NCBI GenBank assembly: GCA_035550735.1
Contig: DASZOM010000026.1
Location: 176,431-240,430, forward strand
Source of the DNA: JANQRA01 sp035550735
Lineage (GTDB): Bacteria; Actinomycetota; Acidimicrobiia; Spongiisociales; ZC4RG35
DNA: 64,000 nt
Reading direction: 5' to 3'
The notes under the pieces are model-generated. The model was not told the origin of the DNA and did no database searches. It worked only from the letters and a program-made list of their open reading frames with translations. Shown one piece after another: positions 7,591-16,193 of this stretch; position 1 is the stretch's first letter; the number at the start of each line of letters is the position of its first letter. Both the position numbers and the translations under genes were made by a program.

Positions 7591-8370
7591 GTGACCTGGC
7601 TCAAGGCGGAGAGCGTCGACTCGGTCCGTTGGCTCACCATCGACCGTCCCGAGCGCAAGAACGCGATTCCGGTCGATGGCTGGCCGCAGCTGGCCGAGGC
7701 GCTCACCTCCTTCGAGAGGAGCGACGACCGGGTGCTCGTGATCACCGGGGCCGGAGGCGAGTTCTGCGCCGGTGCCGATCTCGATATCGACCGGATCTCG
7801 TGGGCTGGGTCCGTGACGGAGGCCCATCGCAGGATGAAGGTGGTTGAGCGGGCGGCGGTCGCCCTCCACCGCCTCAGCAAGCCCACCGTCGCCGCGGTGG
7901 ACGGTGTCGCCGTCGGCGCCGGGTTCAACATGGCACTGGGCTGTGACGTCGTCATCGCCACCGACCGCGCCCGATTCTCCGAGATCTTCGTGCGCCGGGG
8001 CCTGACCGTGGACTTCGGGGGGACCTGGCTGCTGCCCCGGATCGTCGGTCTGCAGCGGGCGAAGGAACTGGCCCTGTCCGGTCGGCTGGTCGGCGCCGAG
8101 GAGGCACTCCGGCTGGGCATCGTGATGGAGGTGGTCGCACCGGAGGACCTCCCTGCCCGCGCCGAGGAGATCGCCCGCTCCTTCCTCGCCGGCGCCCCCA
8201 CCGCCCAGATGTTCGCCAAGCAGGGCATCAACGCCTCCTTCCAGTCGAGTTTCGCCGAGTCGATCGGATGGGAGGGCCAGTCCCAGGCCATCCTCTTCGG
8301 CACCGAGGACATGGCCGAGGGTGTGGCCGCCTTTCTCGAGAAGCGCGACCCGGAGTGGAAGGGCCGGTAA
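7591..8370 (+). CDS. enoyl-CoA hydratase/isomerase family protein
   Basis: Crotonase-fold enzyme acting on an acyl-CoA, 259 residues. The oxyanion-hole motif G-G-E-F-C-A-G-A-D-L and M-A-L-G-C-D-V-V-I-A-T-D are present. In the region where hydratases have Q-P-E-I it reads F-V-R-R-G-L-T-V-D-F-G-G-T-W-L-L-P-R, so the first catalytic glutamate is absent. An aspartate sits where PaaG-like isomerases have one. It is thus more like an isomerase or PaaG-type enzyme than a true enoyl-CoA hydratase; the substrate is unknown. GTG 7591 is chosen over GTG 7573 because of the TACTGT box 7 nt upstream. Confidence 0.8.
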   Translation: MTWLKAESVDSVRWLTIDRPERKNAIPVDGWPQLAEALTSFERSDDRVLVITGAGGEFCAGADLDIDRISWAGSVTEAHRRMKVVERAAVALHRLSKPTVAAVDGVAVGAGFNMALGCDVVIATDRARFSEIFVRRGLTVDFGGTWLLPRIVGLQRAKELALSGRLVGAEEALRLGIVMEVVAPEDLPARAEEIARSFLAGAPTAQMFAKQGINASFQSSFAESIGWEGQSQAILFGTEDMAEGVAAFLEKRDPEWKGR

Positions 8371-8428
8371 CCCTCGCCGCCCCCGGCCGGTCGACCCTGA
8401 GCCCTGTTCACCATCTGTTCGGTTATCA

Positions 8429-8444
8429 GAAACACTTCTGAAAC
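8429..8444 (+). promoter_or_regulatory. possible GlnR-like half-sites upstream of amt
   Basis: Two GAAAC pentamers (8429-8433, 8440-8444) are 11 bp apart, the GAAAC-N6-GAAAC spacing of actinobacterial GlnR boxes. The expected GTNAC partners are not clear, so this is tentative. The position, 50-65 bp before an ammonium transporter gene, suits nitrogen control. Confidence 0.3.
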
Positions 8445-8495
8445 AGACCCTCGGAACGATGCGGTGGCACAACGATCCGGCTCAGAGGAGGGCTC

Positions 8496-9725
8496 ATGGA
8501 CACTGGCGACGCTGCTTGGGTGCTGGTCTCTGCCGCCCTGGTGTTGTTCATGACACCGGGTCTCGCGCTGTTCTACGGCGGCATGGACCGGAGCAGGAAC
8601 GTCCTCAACATGCTGATGATGAACTTCTGGTGTCTCCTCGTCGTGCCGGTCCTGTGGGCTGTGGTCGGCTTCTCACTCGCCCAGTCGGGTGACGGCAACC
8701 TCCTGGGGAACCTGGACAACGTCTTCCTGCGGGGTCTGGGCATCACCGGCGAGGACGGTGGATTCACCCTGCTGGTGATCGCCTTCCTCGGCATGTTCGC
8801 GGTGATCACGCCGGCGCTGATCTCGGGCGCGGTGGCGGACCGGATGAAGTTCTCGGCATGGGCGATCTTCGTCCCCGCCTGGCTGCTGTTGGTCTTCTGC
8901 CCCGTGTTCCGCTGGGTCTACGGGGGCTGGATCGGCGACCGGGGCGCCCTCGACTTCGCCGGGGGCACTGCGATCCATGTCAACGCGGGCATCGCCGCCC
9001 TGGCCGCGGTGCTGGTGCTGGGGAGACGCAAGGGGTGGCCGGAGCGGGGGCACCCGCCGCACTCGATGCCCCTGGTGATGCTGGGAACCGGGATCCTGTG
9101 GTTCGGCTGGTTCGGGTTCAACGCCGGCTCGGCGCTGGCTGCCAACGGCCAGGCGGTGCAGGCGTTCCTGAACACGTTTCTCGCCGCGGCTGCCGCCGGG
9201 CTCTCCTGGGGGTTCGTGGAGAAGCTTCGCGACGGGCATTTCACCAATCTCGGGGTGGCGTCGGGGATCGTGGCCGGTCTGGTCGCCATCACCCCGGCCG
9301 CGGGATTCGTCGCCGGGATGGCGCCGATCTGGATCGGCCTGGCGACCGGGGTGATCTGCTGTTACGCGGTCGGGCTGAAGATCAAGGCCGGCTATGACGA
9401 CGCCCTCGACGTGGTTGGAGTCCACTTCGTGGGCGGATTGGTCGGCTCCCTCTCGGTCGGGCTCTTCGCCGAGCCCGACTTCTTCGGCGGCGAGTTCCTG
9501 GCAGGTGCATTCCACGGCGGCGGCCTCCGGCTCCTGGGTGAGCAGGCGCTGGCCAACGGCGCCACCATCGTCTACTGCTTCCTGGTGACCACCCTGATCA
9601 TGCTGGCGATCAAGGCGACGATCGGGGTTCGCGTCTCGGAGGACGTCGAGGACCGAGGTCTCGACCTGGCGGAGCACGCCGAGGCGGCCTATGCGAGCGG
9701 CTTGGCCAGCGCCGCCGGGCAATGA
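8496..9725 (+). CDS. amt: ammonium transporter, Amt family
   Basis: Trimeric inner-membrane channel for ammonium uptake at low nitrogen. The 409 residues give eleven predicted membrane segments beginning right after the N terminus, without a cleaved signal peptide. Family features include M-T-P-G-L-A-L-F-Y-G-G-M, G-W-F-G-F-N-A-G-S, and D-D-A-L-D-V-V-G-V-H-F-V-G-G with one of the twin pore histidines. The C-terminal tail carries S-E-D-V-E-D-R-G-L-D. GAGGAGG lies 6-7 nt before the ATG. It heads an amt-glnK-glnD unit, the usual actinobacterial nitrogen operon. Confidence 0.95.
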   Translation: MDTGDAAWVLVSAALVLFMTPGLALFYGGMDRSRNVLNMLMMNFWCLLVVPVLWAVVGFSLAQSGDGNLLGNLDNVFLRGLGITGEDGGFTLLVIAFLGMFAVITPALISGAVADRMKFSAWAIFVPAWLLLVFCPVFRWVYGGWIGDRGALDFAGGTAIHVNAGIAALAAVLVLGRRKGWPERGHPPHSMPLVMLGTGILWFGWFGFNAGSALAANGQAVQAFLNTFLAAAAAGLSWGFVEKLRDGHFTNLGVASGIVAGLVAITPAAGFVAGMAPIWIGLATGVICCYAVGLKIKAGYDDALDVVGVHFVGGLVGSLSVGLFAEPDFFGGEFLAGAFHGGGLRLLGEQALANGATIVYCFLVTTLIMLAIKATIGVRVSEDVEDRGLDLAEHAEAAYASGLASAAGQ

Positions 9726-9792
9726 GCGAGACGAGGATGAGGCAGACGACACCGACCGACACCAGCAGGCCGACGGGGAAAGGGACCACGAA

Positions 9793-10131
9793 ATGAAACT
9801 GATCATCGCCTTCGTCAAGCCCTTCAAGCTCGAGCAGGTGCGTGACGCGCTCAAGGCTGTCGGGGTATCGGGGATGTCGGTCGGCGACATCTCCGGGTTC
9901 GGCCGCCAGGGCGGCCAGACCGAGGTCTACCGGGGGGCCGAGTATGAGGTGGAGTTCGTCCCCAAGATCCGGCTCGAGGTGATCGTCACCGACGAGCTCG
10001 CCACGTCCGCGGTGACGGCGATCGAGTCGGCGGCACACACCGGCGACCTCGGGGACGGCAAGATCGTCGTGGTGGCACTCGAGGATGTCGTTCGAATCCG
10101 GACGGGGGAGAGGGGTGCCGACGCCGTCTGA
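9793..10131 (+). CDS. glnK: nitrogen regulatory protein P-II (GlnK/GlnB)
   Basis: Trimeric signal protein that reads 2-oxoglutarate and ATP/ADP and gates the Amt channel. The 112 residues start K-L-I-I-A-F-V-K-P-F-K. The T-loop holds Y46 and Y51 in E-V-Y-R-G-A-E-Y; Y51 is the residue modified by GlnD. The phosphate-binding loop region G-D-L-G-D-G-K-I and the final V-V-R-I-R-T-G-E-R are intact. The ATG at 9793 is preferred to the upstream in-frame start because it gives the canonical N terminus. It sits between amt and glnD and overlaps glnD by 17 bases. Confidence 0.95.
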   Translation: MKLIIAFVKPFKLEQVRDALKAVGVSGMSVGDISGFGRQGGQTEVYRGAEYEVEFVPKIRLEVIVTDELATSAVTAIESAAHTGDLGDGKIVVVALEDVVRIRTGERGADAV

Positions 10132-12385
10132 GCCCCGGCTGGCCGGCTTCGTCGGTCTCCGAGACTCGTTGCGCCAGGGCCTCATCGGCGATGGTGGGAG
10201 GGAGCTGTGCGCCGCCCTCAGCGGGGCCCTCGACGAGGCGATCGGGGCCCAGGGTTGGGAAGGGGACGCCTCCGTCGCGATCGTGGCCCTGGGCGGCTAC
10301 GGGCGCGGCGAGCTGAGCCCGCACTCCGACATCGACCTGATGTTGCTCCACCGGCTGGAGGACCCATCCGACGCCGCCGCCCGGCTGTTCCGCCCTCTCT
10401 GGGACGCAGGGCTCCGCGTCGGCCACTCGGTGCGGACGGTCGCCGAGGCGGGCTCTGCGGCGAGGGAGCGATTCGACACCCAGACCACGTTGCTCACGGC
10501 TCGTCTCGTCGCCGGGAACGCGGCGATGTGGGACGAGCTGGTGAACCGGGTGACCGCGGTCACCCGGGCCCGCCCCCTGCGCCGGCATCTGGTTGCCGAG
10601 GAGAGGGAGCGACGACGGCAATGGCCCTATCTGGTGATGGCGCCCGACCTGAAGAACGGCCGTGGTGGCCTGCGCGTCCTGCAGGGCCTCGATTGGGAGC
10701 GGCGACGGGAGGCCCTGATCGGCCGTTTCACAGCCCATCCGTCGCCCGAGGAGGAGAGCGCAGCCGAGATCCTCCTCCGGGCGCGCAACGCACTCCACGT
10801 CGTGACCGGGCGTCCCGGTGACGTCCTCTCGCCCGAGCTCCGGGGATCGGTGGCCCGGTGGCTGGGGGGAGACGAGCGGGAGACGATCCAGTCGGTGATC
10901 GACGCCACCCACCTAGTGGACGGTCTCGCCGCCCGTCACTGGCCCGAGGCGCTCCCCTCCGCACGGCGCCAGAGGAGAAGCCGGGGTTCCGGGCCCCGGA
11001 GCCGGGCCGCCCCAACTCGTTTCGCCCGAAGCCCGCTTGCCGAGCTGATGCAACTGTTGGAGAGCGGCGAGGTCGCCGCCGACGAGCGTCACGGAGAAGA
11101 CGGGGTCCTCGCCCGGACCCTTCCGGGCTGGGACGAGGTCTGGTCGAGAGCGCAGTTGGAGCCCTTCCACGAGCACCCGGTGGGAGCCCATCTCTGGCGG
11201 ACGGTCGACGAGATGCGCTTCCTGATCGCCGACGATGGCCACTATGGCCGGGTGGCTTCGGAGGTGGGGAGCCCCGAGACATTGCTTCTCGCCGCCCTCC
11301 TCCATGACATCGGCAAGGGACGCGGAGACGACCACTCCGCGGCAGGTGCCGAGATCGCCAGGTCCGCATGCGCCCGGCTGGGCGTCCCCCTGGCTACCGC
11401 GGCCATCGTCGAGCAGGTGGTCCGTCATCATCTGCTGCTGGCGACCACCGCCACCCGACGTGACCTGGACGATCCCGCCGTCATCGACGAGGTCGTCGAG
11501 CTGATCGGGGACCTGGAGACGTTGCAGACCCTCTACCTGGTAACCGTGGCCGACTCCAAGGCGACCGGGCCCACGATGTGGAACCCCTGGAAGGCAGCCC
11601 TGCTGCGCGCCCTCTTCACCAGATGCGCCGCCCGATTCGGCGGCGACCGGGCGATTACATCCCCGTCCACGCGTGAGGAGCTGGCATCGCAGGCACGCGA
11701 GGTAATGAGGGATGAAGTGGTCTCTCATCTCGCCGCCATGCCCGACGCCTATGTGCGGGACAACGGCATCGATGATGTCCTCTGGCACATTCGGCTCCTC
11801 GCCGAGGCGGGGGAGACCTGTGCCATCGGCGTGCGCGAAGACTCGCCACTGGAGACGGCAGTGGTCGCCGGTCGCATCGGGCCCGCGGTTCGAGCCCGGG
11901 TCGGGGAGGCCTTCGCCGCCCACGGCATCGACGTCGTCGAGGCGCGGATGACCACCTCCGGGGAGAGGATGGTCGACACCTTCCGGGTCCGGGACGATCG
12001 CACCGGCGGACAGGTCCCTGCCGAGCGTTGGGATCGTGTCCGTAACGACCTGTCCGACGCTCTCAGCGGTGGGGCGGGTGCGGGTGAACGGCTGGCTGCG
12101 AGAGTGGCGTCATACCCGACGGCCCCCGTCGTCGAGCCGGAGGCGCGGGTGACCAGGGACCCGGCCTCCGGTGCGGTGGTGATCACCGTCAAGTGCAGCG
12201 ACCGTATCGGCCGCCTCGCCGAGATCCTCGGTGTCCTCGACGAGCTCGGCCTCGTGGTGAGCCTCGCCAAGCTGGAGAGCCGTGGCCAGCAGGTGGTCGA
12301 CACCTTCCATGTCGAGGACGGTCCGTCGGGTGAGGAGGAGTCGGGTGCCCTTGCCACCCGGATCGCCGGGATGATCTCGACCTGA
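10115..12385 (+). CDS. glnD: PII uridylyl-/adenylyl-transferase, GlnD
   Basis: Bifunctional enzyme that modifies and demodifies P-II in response to glutamine; in studied actinobacteria the group transferred is AMP. Domains in order: nucleotidyltransferase (G-G-Y-G-R-G-E-L-S-P-H-S-D-I-D, about 59-73), a middle region, an HD domain (L-L-H-D-I-G-K-G, about 395), and two ACT domains for glutamine sensing (about 580-640 and 685-755). The GTG at 10115 is chosen: a GGGGGAGAGG run lies just upstream. About 756 residues, somewhat shorter than the enterobacterial enzyme. It overlaps glnK, so it is coupled. Confidence 0.92.
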   Translation: MPTPSEPRLAGFVGLRDSLRQGLIGDGGRELCAALSGALDEAIGAQGWEGDASVAIVALGGYGRGELSPHSDIDLMLLHRLEDPSDAAARLFRPLWDAGLRVGHSVRTVAEAGSAARERFDTQTTLLTARLVAGNAAMWDELVNRVTAVTRARPLRRHLVAEERERRRQWPYLVMAPDLKNGRGGLRVLQGLDWERRREALIGRFTAHPSPEEESAAEILLRARNALHVVTGRPGDVLSPELRGSVARWLGGDERETIQSVIDATHLVDGLAARHWPEALPSARRQRRSRGSGPRSRAAPTRFARSPLAELMQLLESGEVAADERHGEDGVLARTLPGWDEVWSRAQLEPFHEHPVGAHLWRTVDEMRFLIADDGHYGRVASEVGSPETLLLAALLHDIGKGRGDDHSAAGAEIARSACARLGVPLATAAIVEQVVRHHLLLATTATRRDLDDPAVIDEVVELIGDLETLQTLYLVTVADSKATGPTMWNPWKAALLRALFTRCAARFGGDRAITSPSTREELASQAREVMRDEVVSHLAAMPDAYVRDNGIDDVLWHIRLLAEAGETCAIGVREDSPLETAVVAGRIGPAVRARVGEAFAAHGIDVVEARMTTSGERMVDTFRVRDDRTGGQVPAERWDRVRNDLSDALSGGAGAGERLAARVASYPTAPVVEPEARVTRDPASGAVVITVKCSDRIGRLAEILGVLDELGLVVSLAKLESRGQQVVDTFHVEDGPSGEEESGALATRIAGMIST

Positions 12386-12387
12386 GC

Positions 12388-12831
12388 TCAGACCTCGCCG
12401 ATGTCCTCGTTCCACAGGTCCGGTTTGGCTGCGATGAACCCGGACATCATCTCGACACATCGCGGGTCGTCCACGACATCCACTCGGACCCCATTGGCCC
12501 GGAGATGATCCTCGGCGCCGAGGAAGGTTCGGTTCTCGCCGACCACGACGTGAGGGATCCCGTACAGGAGGACTGCGCCGGAGCACATGTGACACGGAGA
12601 GAGGGTGCTGTACATCACCGACCGCCGGTAGACATCGGCGGGGAGGCGACCCGCGTTCTCCAACGCGTCCATCTCGGCATGGAGGACGGCCGACCCGCGC
12701 TGAACGCGACGGTTGTGACCGCGGCCGACGATCTCGTCGTCGACGACCAGTGTGGAGCCGATGGGGATCCCCCCTTCGGCGAGACCGGCCTCCGCCTCGG
12801 CTATGGCCACCTCCAGGCCCTCGATGAGCAT
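12388..12831 (-). CDS. yeast-type cytosine deaminase
   Basis: Zinc-dependent deaminase of the CDA fold, 147 residues, probably converting cytosine to uracil for pyrimidine salvage. Zinc site: H51-A-E53 and S-P-C80-H-M-C83. Beyond the generic site it follows yeast Fcy1: L-E-N-x-G-R-L, Y-S-T-L-S-P-C, Y-G-I-P-H-V-V-V-G-E-N, V-V-D-D-x-R-C and a C-terminal W-N-E-D-I-G-E. A tRNA or guanine deaminase is less likely given that tail. The ATG at 12831 is preferred over an upstream TTG: a TAGGAT box ends 7 nt before it. It converges with glnD, 2 nt apart. Confidence 0.82.
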   Translation of the reverse strand: MLIEGLEVAIAEAEAGLAEGGIPIGSTLVVDDEIVGRGHNRRVQRGSAVLHAEMDALENAGRLPADVYRRSVMYSTLSPCHMCSGAVLLYGIPHVVVGENRTFLGAEDHLRANGVRVDVVDDPRCVEMMSGFIAAKPDLWNEDIGEV

Positions 12832-12838
12832 GCCTGGG

Positions 12839-12844
12839 ATCCTA
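12839..12844 (-). promoter_or_regulatory. leaderless -10 box of the deaminase gene
   Basis: TAGGAT on the minus strand, 7 nt before the ATG at 12831. Confidence 0.45.
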
Positions 12845-12967
12845 TCCCTGCCGACGGCGAGCAAAGATTGAGTCCCGAGTGCGCAGGTTTTCTGTCTTTA
12901 CGTAGGGCTTATCCCAGGGGCGCTAATCGTCCTCGGCGCAAACAACGAGAAAGGAGATGGAACGATC

Positions 12968-13042
12968 ATGCTGCGTTTCGCCAGGACCGCCGGTCCCTTT
13001 GACCACGAGATCGGGTGGTCGGATGGCCGAGTCACCGTCTGA
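12968..13042 (+). CDS. possible 24-residue leader peptide
   Basis: A short open frame preceded by AAAGGAG about 10 nt upstream of its ATG, the best ribosome-binding site in this gap. It ends 18 nt before the NEW3-protein start, which itself lacks a clear Shine-Dalgarno, so the small frame could couple translation. The peptide (starts M-L-R-F-A-R-T-A-G-P-F) has no recognised motif. It may simply be untranslated leader. Confidence 0.3.
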   Translation: MLRFARTAGPFDHEIGWSDGRVTV

Positions 13043-13060
13043 CGAGAGATTGTCACGACC

Positions 13061-14230
13061 ATGAGCACACGCGCATTTCGTGTCGCATTGATTCCATTGG
13101 CGACGATCTTCATGGTGCTGGGGATGGCGTTGCCCCTGGCGGCCCAGGAGACCCCCCAGGGAGGCGTCTCGCTGGTCACCCCCTATCTCGGGGTGGCGGT
13201 GGAGCCGGGGGACACCACCTCCTTCCCGCTCCAGGTCAACGCACCGGCCGGTGAGGTGGTCGAGCTCGCCGTCGACACCGTCCCCGAGGGCTGGACGGCC
13301 AGACTCCGTGGAGGCGGGTTCGTTGTCGATCGGATCATGATCTCCGAGCAGACCGAGCTCGACCTGGAAGCCGAGGTGACCGTGCCGCCCGACGTCACCG
13401 AGGGGACCTATCAGGTCGGTGTCACCGCCAGTGGCGCCGGTTCGACCGATCGTCTCGATCTCACCCTGACGGTGGCCGAGGCAGTCGGCGGCTCGGTCAC
13501 ATTGGACGCCGAGTTCCCCGCGCTGCGAGGTCCCTCCGACGTCCAGTTCTCCTACACGCTGGAGTTGACCAACAACACCGGCGAAGAGGTCCAGTTCGGG
13601 CTGCAGGCACAGGGCCCCGAAGGCTGGCAAGTCTCCGCCCGCCCGTCCGGGGAGACCCGTGCCGCCTCGGTGACCGTCGCCGCGGGCGCGTCGGAGCAGA
13701 TCACCGTCGAGGTCGACCCCCCCGACTCGGTCCCTGCCGGCCAGTATCAGGTGCTGGTGCAGGCGGCCGGTGGCGGCAACACCGCCTCGGCCGAGCTGAC
13801 GACCGAGGTGACCGGGACCTTCGACATCGGCATCGTGCTCCCCGACGAGCGTCTCAACGTCGACGTCCAGGCGGGCGCCGCCACCGAGGTTCCGCTCCTG
13901 GTGGTCAACGAGGGGAGTGCGCCGCTCGCCGGCGTCTCAATCGGCGCCACCCCACCCTCCGGCTGGGAGGTGAGCTTCAACCCGTCGAGCGTCGACGTGA
14001 TCGAGCCGGGCGCCTCAGCAGAGGTGACCGCCGTGATCACACCCTCCAGTGAGGCGATCGTCGGTGACTACCGCATCACCATGCGTGCCAACGTCCCCGA
14101 GGCGGAGGACTCGGTCGAGGTGCGGGCCACCGTGGAGACATCGGCGCTGTGGGGTGCGGTCGGCATCGTCATCATCGTCGGCGCACTCGCCGCCCTGGCG
14201 ATGGTGTTCCGCCGCTTCGGCAGGAGGTGA
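13061..14230 (+). CDS. secreted/membrane-anchored NEW3-domain protein
   Basis: A 389-residue exported protein. A signal peptide covers about 1-30 (hydrophobic I-P-L-A-T-I-F-M-V-L-G-M-A-L, then A-A-Q). The body consists of three or more beta-sandwich repeats with P-x-G-W-T/Q/E-V (P-E-G-W-T-A, P-E-G-W-Q-V, P-S-G-W-E-V) spaced about 120 residues apart, as in NEW3 (NPCBM-associated) domains. A C-terminal membrane helix with R-R-F-G-R-R anchors it. It lies 4 nt before an ABC ATPase gene, and NEW3 proteins with ABC-2 pairs recur in bacteria and archaea. The partner role is inferred, not known. Confidence 0.82.
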   Translation: MSTRAFRVALIPLATIFMVLGMALPLAAQETPQGGVSLVTPYLGVAVEPGDTTSFPLQVNAPAGEVVELAVDTVPEGWTARLRGGGFVVDRIMISEQTELDLEAEVTVPPDVTEGTYQVGVTASGAGSTDRLDLTLTVAEAVGGSVTLDAEFPALRGPSDVQFSYTLELTNNTGEEVQFGLQAQGPEGWQVSARPSGETRAASVTVAAGASEQITVEVDPPDSVPAGQYQVLVQAAGGGNTASAELTTEVTGTFDIGIVLPDERLNVDVQAGAATEVPLLVVNEGSAPLAGVSIGATPPSGWEVSFNPSSVDVIEPGASAEVTAVITPSSEAIVGDYRITMRANVPEAEDSVEVRATVETSALWGAVGIVIIVGALAALAMVFRRFGRR

Positions 14231-14234
14231 GCGG

Positions 14235-15188
14235 GTGAGCGAGTCCCCACTGGTCGAGGCCCACGGGCTGACCAAGGCCTACGGCGAGCTGATCGCGGTC
14301 GACTCGATCGACCTGGAGGTCAGTCCGGGGGAGGTGTTCGGCCTGCTCGGCCCGAACGGCGCCGGGAAGACCACCACGGTCCTCATGCTGCTCGGTCTCA
14401 GCGAGCCCACTGCGGGCACGGTTCGGGTTTGCGGGCATGACCCTGCCCGCGACCCGCTCGCCGTGAAGCGCCAGGTCGGGTACATGCCCGACACGGTCGG
14501 TTTCTACGAGGCGATGACCGGACGGGAGAACCTGCGCTACACGGCTTGGCTCAACGAGCTGGACAGCGACGAGACGGAGTCCCGCATCGACCTCCTGCTC
14601 GAACAGGTGGGTCTGGGCTATGCCGCCGACCGCAGGGTCAAGGAGTACTCCCGAGGCATGCGCCAGCGTCTCGGGCTGGCCGACACCCTGATCAAGGATC
14701 CCCTGGTCGTGATCCTCGACGAGCCGATGGTCGGCATCGACCCGGAGGGGGTCATCGAGATGCAGGGGCTGATCACCCGGCTGGCACGGGAGCAGGGGAG
14801 GGCGGTGATGCTCACCAGTCACATGCTCCATCAGGTCCAGCAGACGTGTGACCGGATGGCGATATTCGTCGGTGGCAAGGTGATCGCCGAGGGCACCGCC
14901 GCCGAGCTCGCCTCCCGGCTCGCCGAGGGCCAGGCTGCGTATGAGGTGGTGGCCCCGGTCTCCGAGAGCGAGCTGGTCGAGACACTCAACCAGATCTCCC
15001 CCGACGCCACCTGCCGGCTGGTGGGCACGGATCGTTGGCGGGTCTCGGTGCCGGTCGAGACGGCGCCGGACCTGCTGCCCGCCCTAGTCGCCGCCGGGAT
15101 CGGGGTCCGCCAGATGCGTGACCTCGGCTCGGACCTGGACGAGATCTATCACCGCTACTTCAGCGAGGCGCCGGAGGCGGTGGCGTGA
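14235..15188 (+). CDS. ABC transporter ATP-binding protein (system 3)
   Basis: ATPase of 317 residues with Walker A G-P-N-G-A-G-K-T-T, signature Y-S-R-G-M-R-Q-R, Walker B V-V-I-L-D-E-P-M-V-G-I-D and switch H in L-T-S-H-M-L. The GTG at 14235 is chosen because AGGAGGTGAG lies just upstream, overlapping the stop of the NEW3 gene, and the frame then begins S-E-S-P-L-V-E-A-H-G-L-T-K-A-Y-G. It works with the permease that overlaps its end by four bases. The C-terminal 90 residues are the usual extension. Confidence 0.9.
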   Translation: MSESPLVEAHGLTKAYGELIAVDSIDLEVSPGEVFGLLGPNGAGKTTTVLMLLGLSEPTAGTVRVCGHDPARDPLAVKRQVGYMPDTVGFYEAMTGRENLRYTAWLNELDSDETESRIDLLLEQVGLGYAADRRVKEYSRGMRQRLGLADTLIKDPLVVILDEPMVGIDPEGVIEMQGLITRLAREQGRAVMLTSHMLHQVQQTCDRMAIFVGGKVIAEGTAAELASRLAEGQAAYEVVAPVSESELVETLNQISPDATCRLVGTDRWRVSVPVETAPDLLPALVAAGIGVRQMRDLGSDLDEIYHRYFSEAPEAVA

Positions 15189-16168
15189 GCGCGGCTACCA
15201 CCACGATGGAGGGCTGGACGAGGAGACGTCCCGGCTGGATGGTGATCGCCCGAAAGGAGTTCACCGACCACATCCTCTCCGGTCGCTTCGTCGCGTTGCT
15301 GGTCATCCTCTCCCTGGTGGCGATGGGCACGGTTTACACCGCGGCCGGCGCACTGAGAGACGCAGCGCCGCAGACCGCAGGTCTCGAGGGCAACTTCCTC
15401 AGGCTGTTCACGGTCTCCGGTGACCTGGTGCCGTTCTCCTTCCTGACCTTCCTCGGGTTCCTGGCCCCGATCCTGGGGATCGCCTTCGGGTTCGATTCGG
15501 TCAACGGCGAACGCGCCCAGGGGACGCTGCCACGTCTCGTGGCCCAGCCCATCCACCGCGACGACGTCATCAATGGCAAGTTCGCGGCTGGGCTCGGCGT
15601 GGTCGGGGTGACGATGACCCTGATCACCATCGTCGTCGGCGGTCTCGGGATCTTCCTGCTCGGGATCGTGCCCACCACCACCGAGGTGGTGCGGATCCTG
15701 ATCTGGCTGGCGGTCGCCATCGTCTTCGTCGGGGTCTGGCTTGCCATGGCCGTGCTCTGCAGCGTGTGGATGGAGCGGGCGGCGACGTCGGCAACCGTGT
15801 CGATCGGGATCTGGCTGATCGTCGCACTCTTCGGCTCCCTGCTCGCCCAGCTCGCGGCCGACGTCATCTCGCCGGTGAACCCGGCAGAGCCGATGAGCGC
15901 GCTGAGCAATGCCGAGACCGAGCTCACGCTCTCCCGAATGTCGCCGATCGTGCTCTACGGCGAGGCCGCCACCGCACTGCTCAACCCAGGCGTGCGGACA
16001 CTCGGCTTCGTCACCATCGAGCAGGTGGACAGGACCTGGCTCGCCGACCTCGGTCTCGGCCAGAGCCTTCTCCTCGCCTGGCCCCAGCTGGTGGGTCTGA
16101 TGGCGTTCACCGTGGTCCTCTTCGCGGTGGCCTACGTCAGGTTCATGCGGCAGGAAGTCCGGGCCTGA
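15185..16168 (+). CDS. ABC-2 type permease (system 3)
   Basis: A 327-residue membrane protein, GTG start overlapping the ATPase stop (GTGA). After a cytoplasmic R-K-E-F-T-D-H motif, which is typical of NosY/ABC-2 permeases, comes a membrane segment at about 37-58, a long external loop, and then further helices. L-G-I-A-F-G-F-D-S-V-N-G-E-R is the conserved E-R loop that contacts the ATPase. The three-gene NEW3-ATPase-permease unit probably exports or remodels something at the envelope. Confidence 0.87.
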   Translation: MSAATTTMEGWTRRRPGWMVIARKEFTDHILSGRFVALLVILSLVAMGTVYTAAGALRDAAPQTAGLEGNFLRLFTVSGDLVPFSFLTFLGFLAPILGIAFGFDSVNGERAQGTLPRLVAQPIHRDDVINGKFAAGLGVVGVTMTLITIVVGGLGIFLLGIVPTTTEVVRILIWLAVAIVFVGVWLAMAVLCSVWMERAATSATVSIGIWLIVALFGSLLAQLAADVISPVNPAEPMSALSNAETELTLSRMSPIVLYGEAATALLNPGVRTLGFVTIEQVDRTWLADLGLGQSLLLAWPQLVGLMAFTVVLFAVAYVRFMRQEVRA

Positions 16169-16193
16169 TCGGCGGGATCACGACCCTCTAGAT

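Noticed and set aside
8673..9890. A 405-codon open frame opposite amt
   Set aside because: Antisense of a complete ammonium transporter, with no membrane segments or motif of its own.
12840..12960. Possible riboswitch upstream of the NEW3 gene (GGGGCGCTAATCG... resembles parts of known aptamers)
   Set aside because: I could not fit the conserved core of any riboswitch class; the similarity is limited to a few bases.
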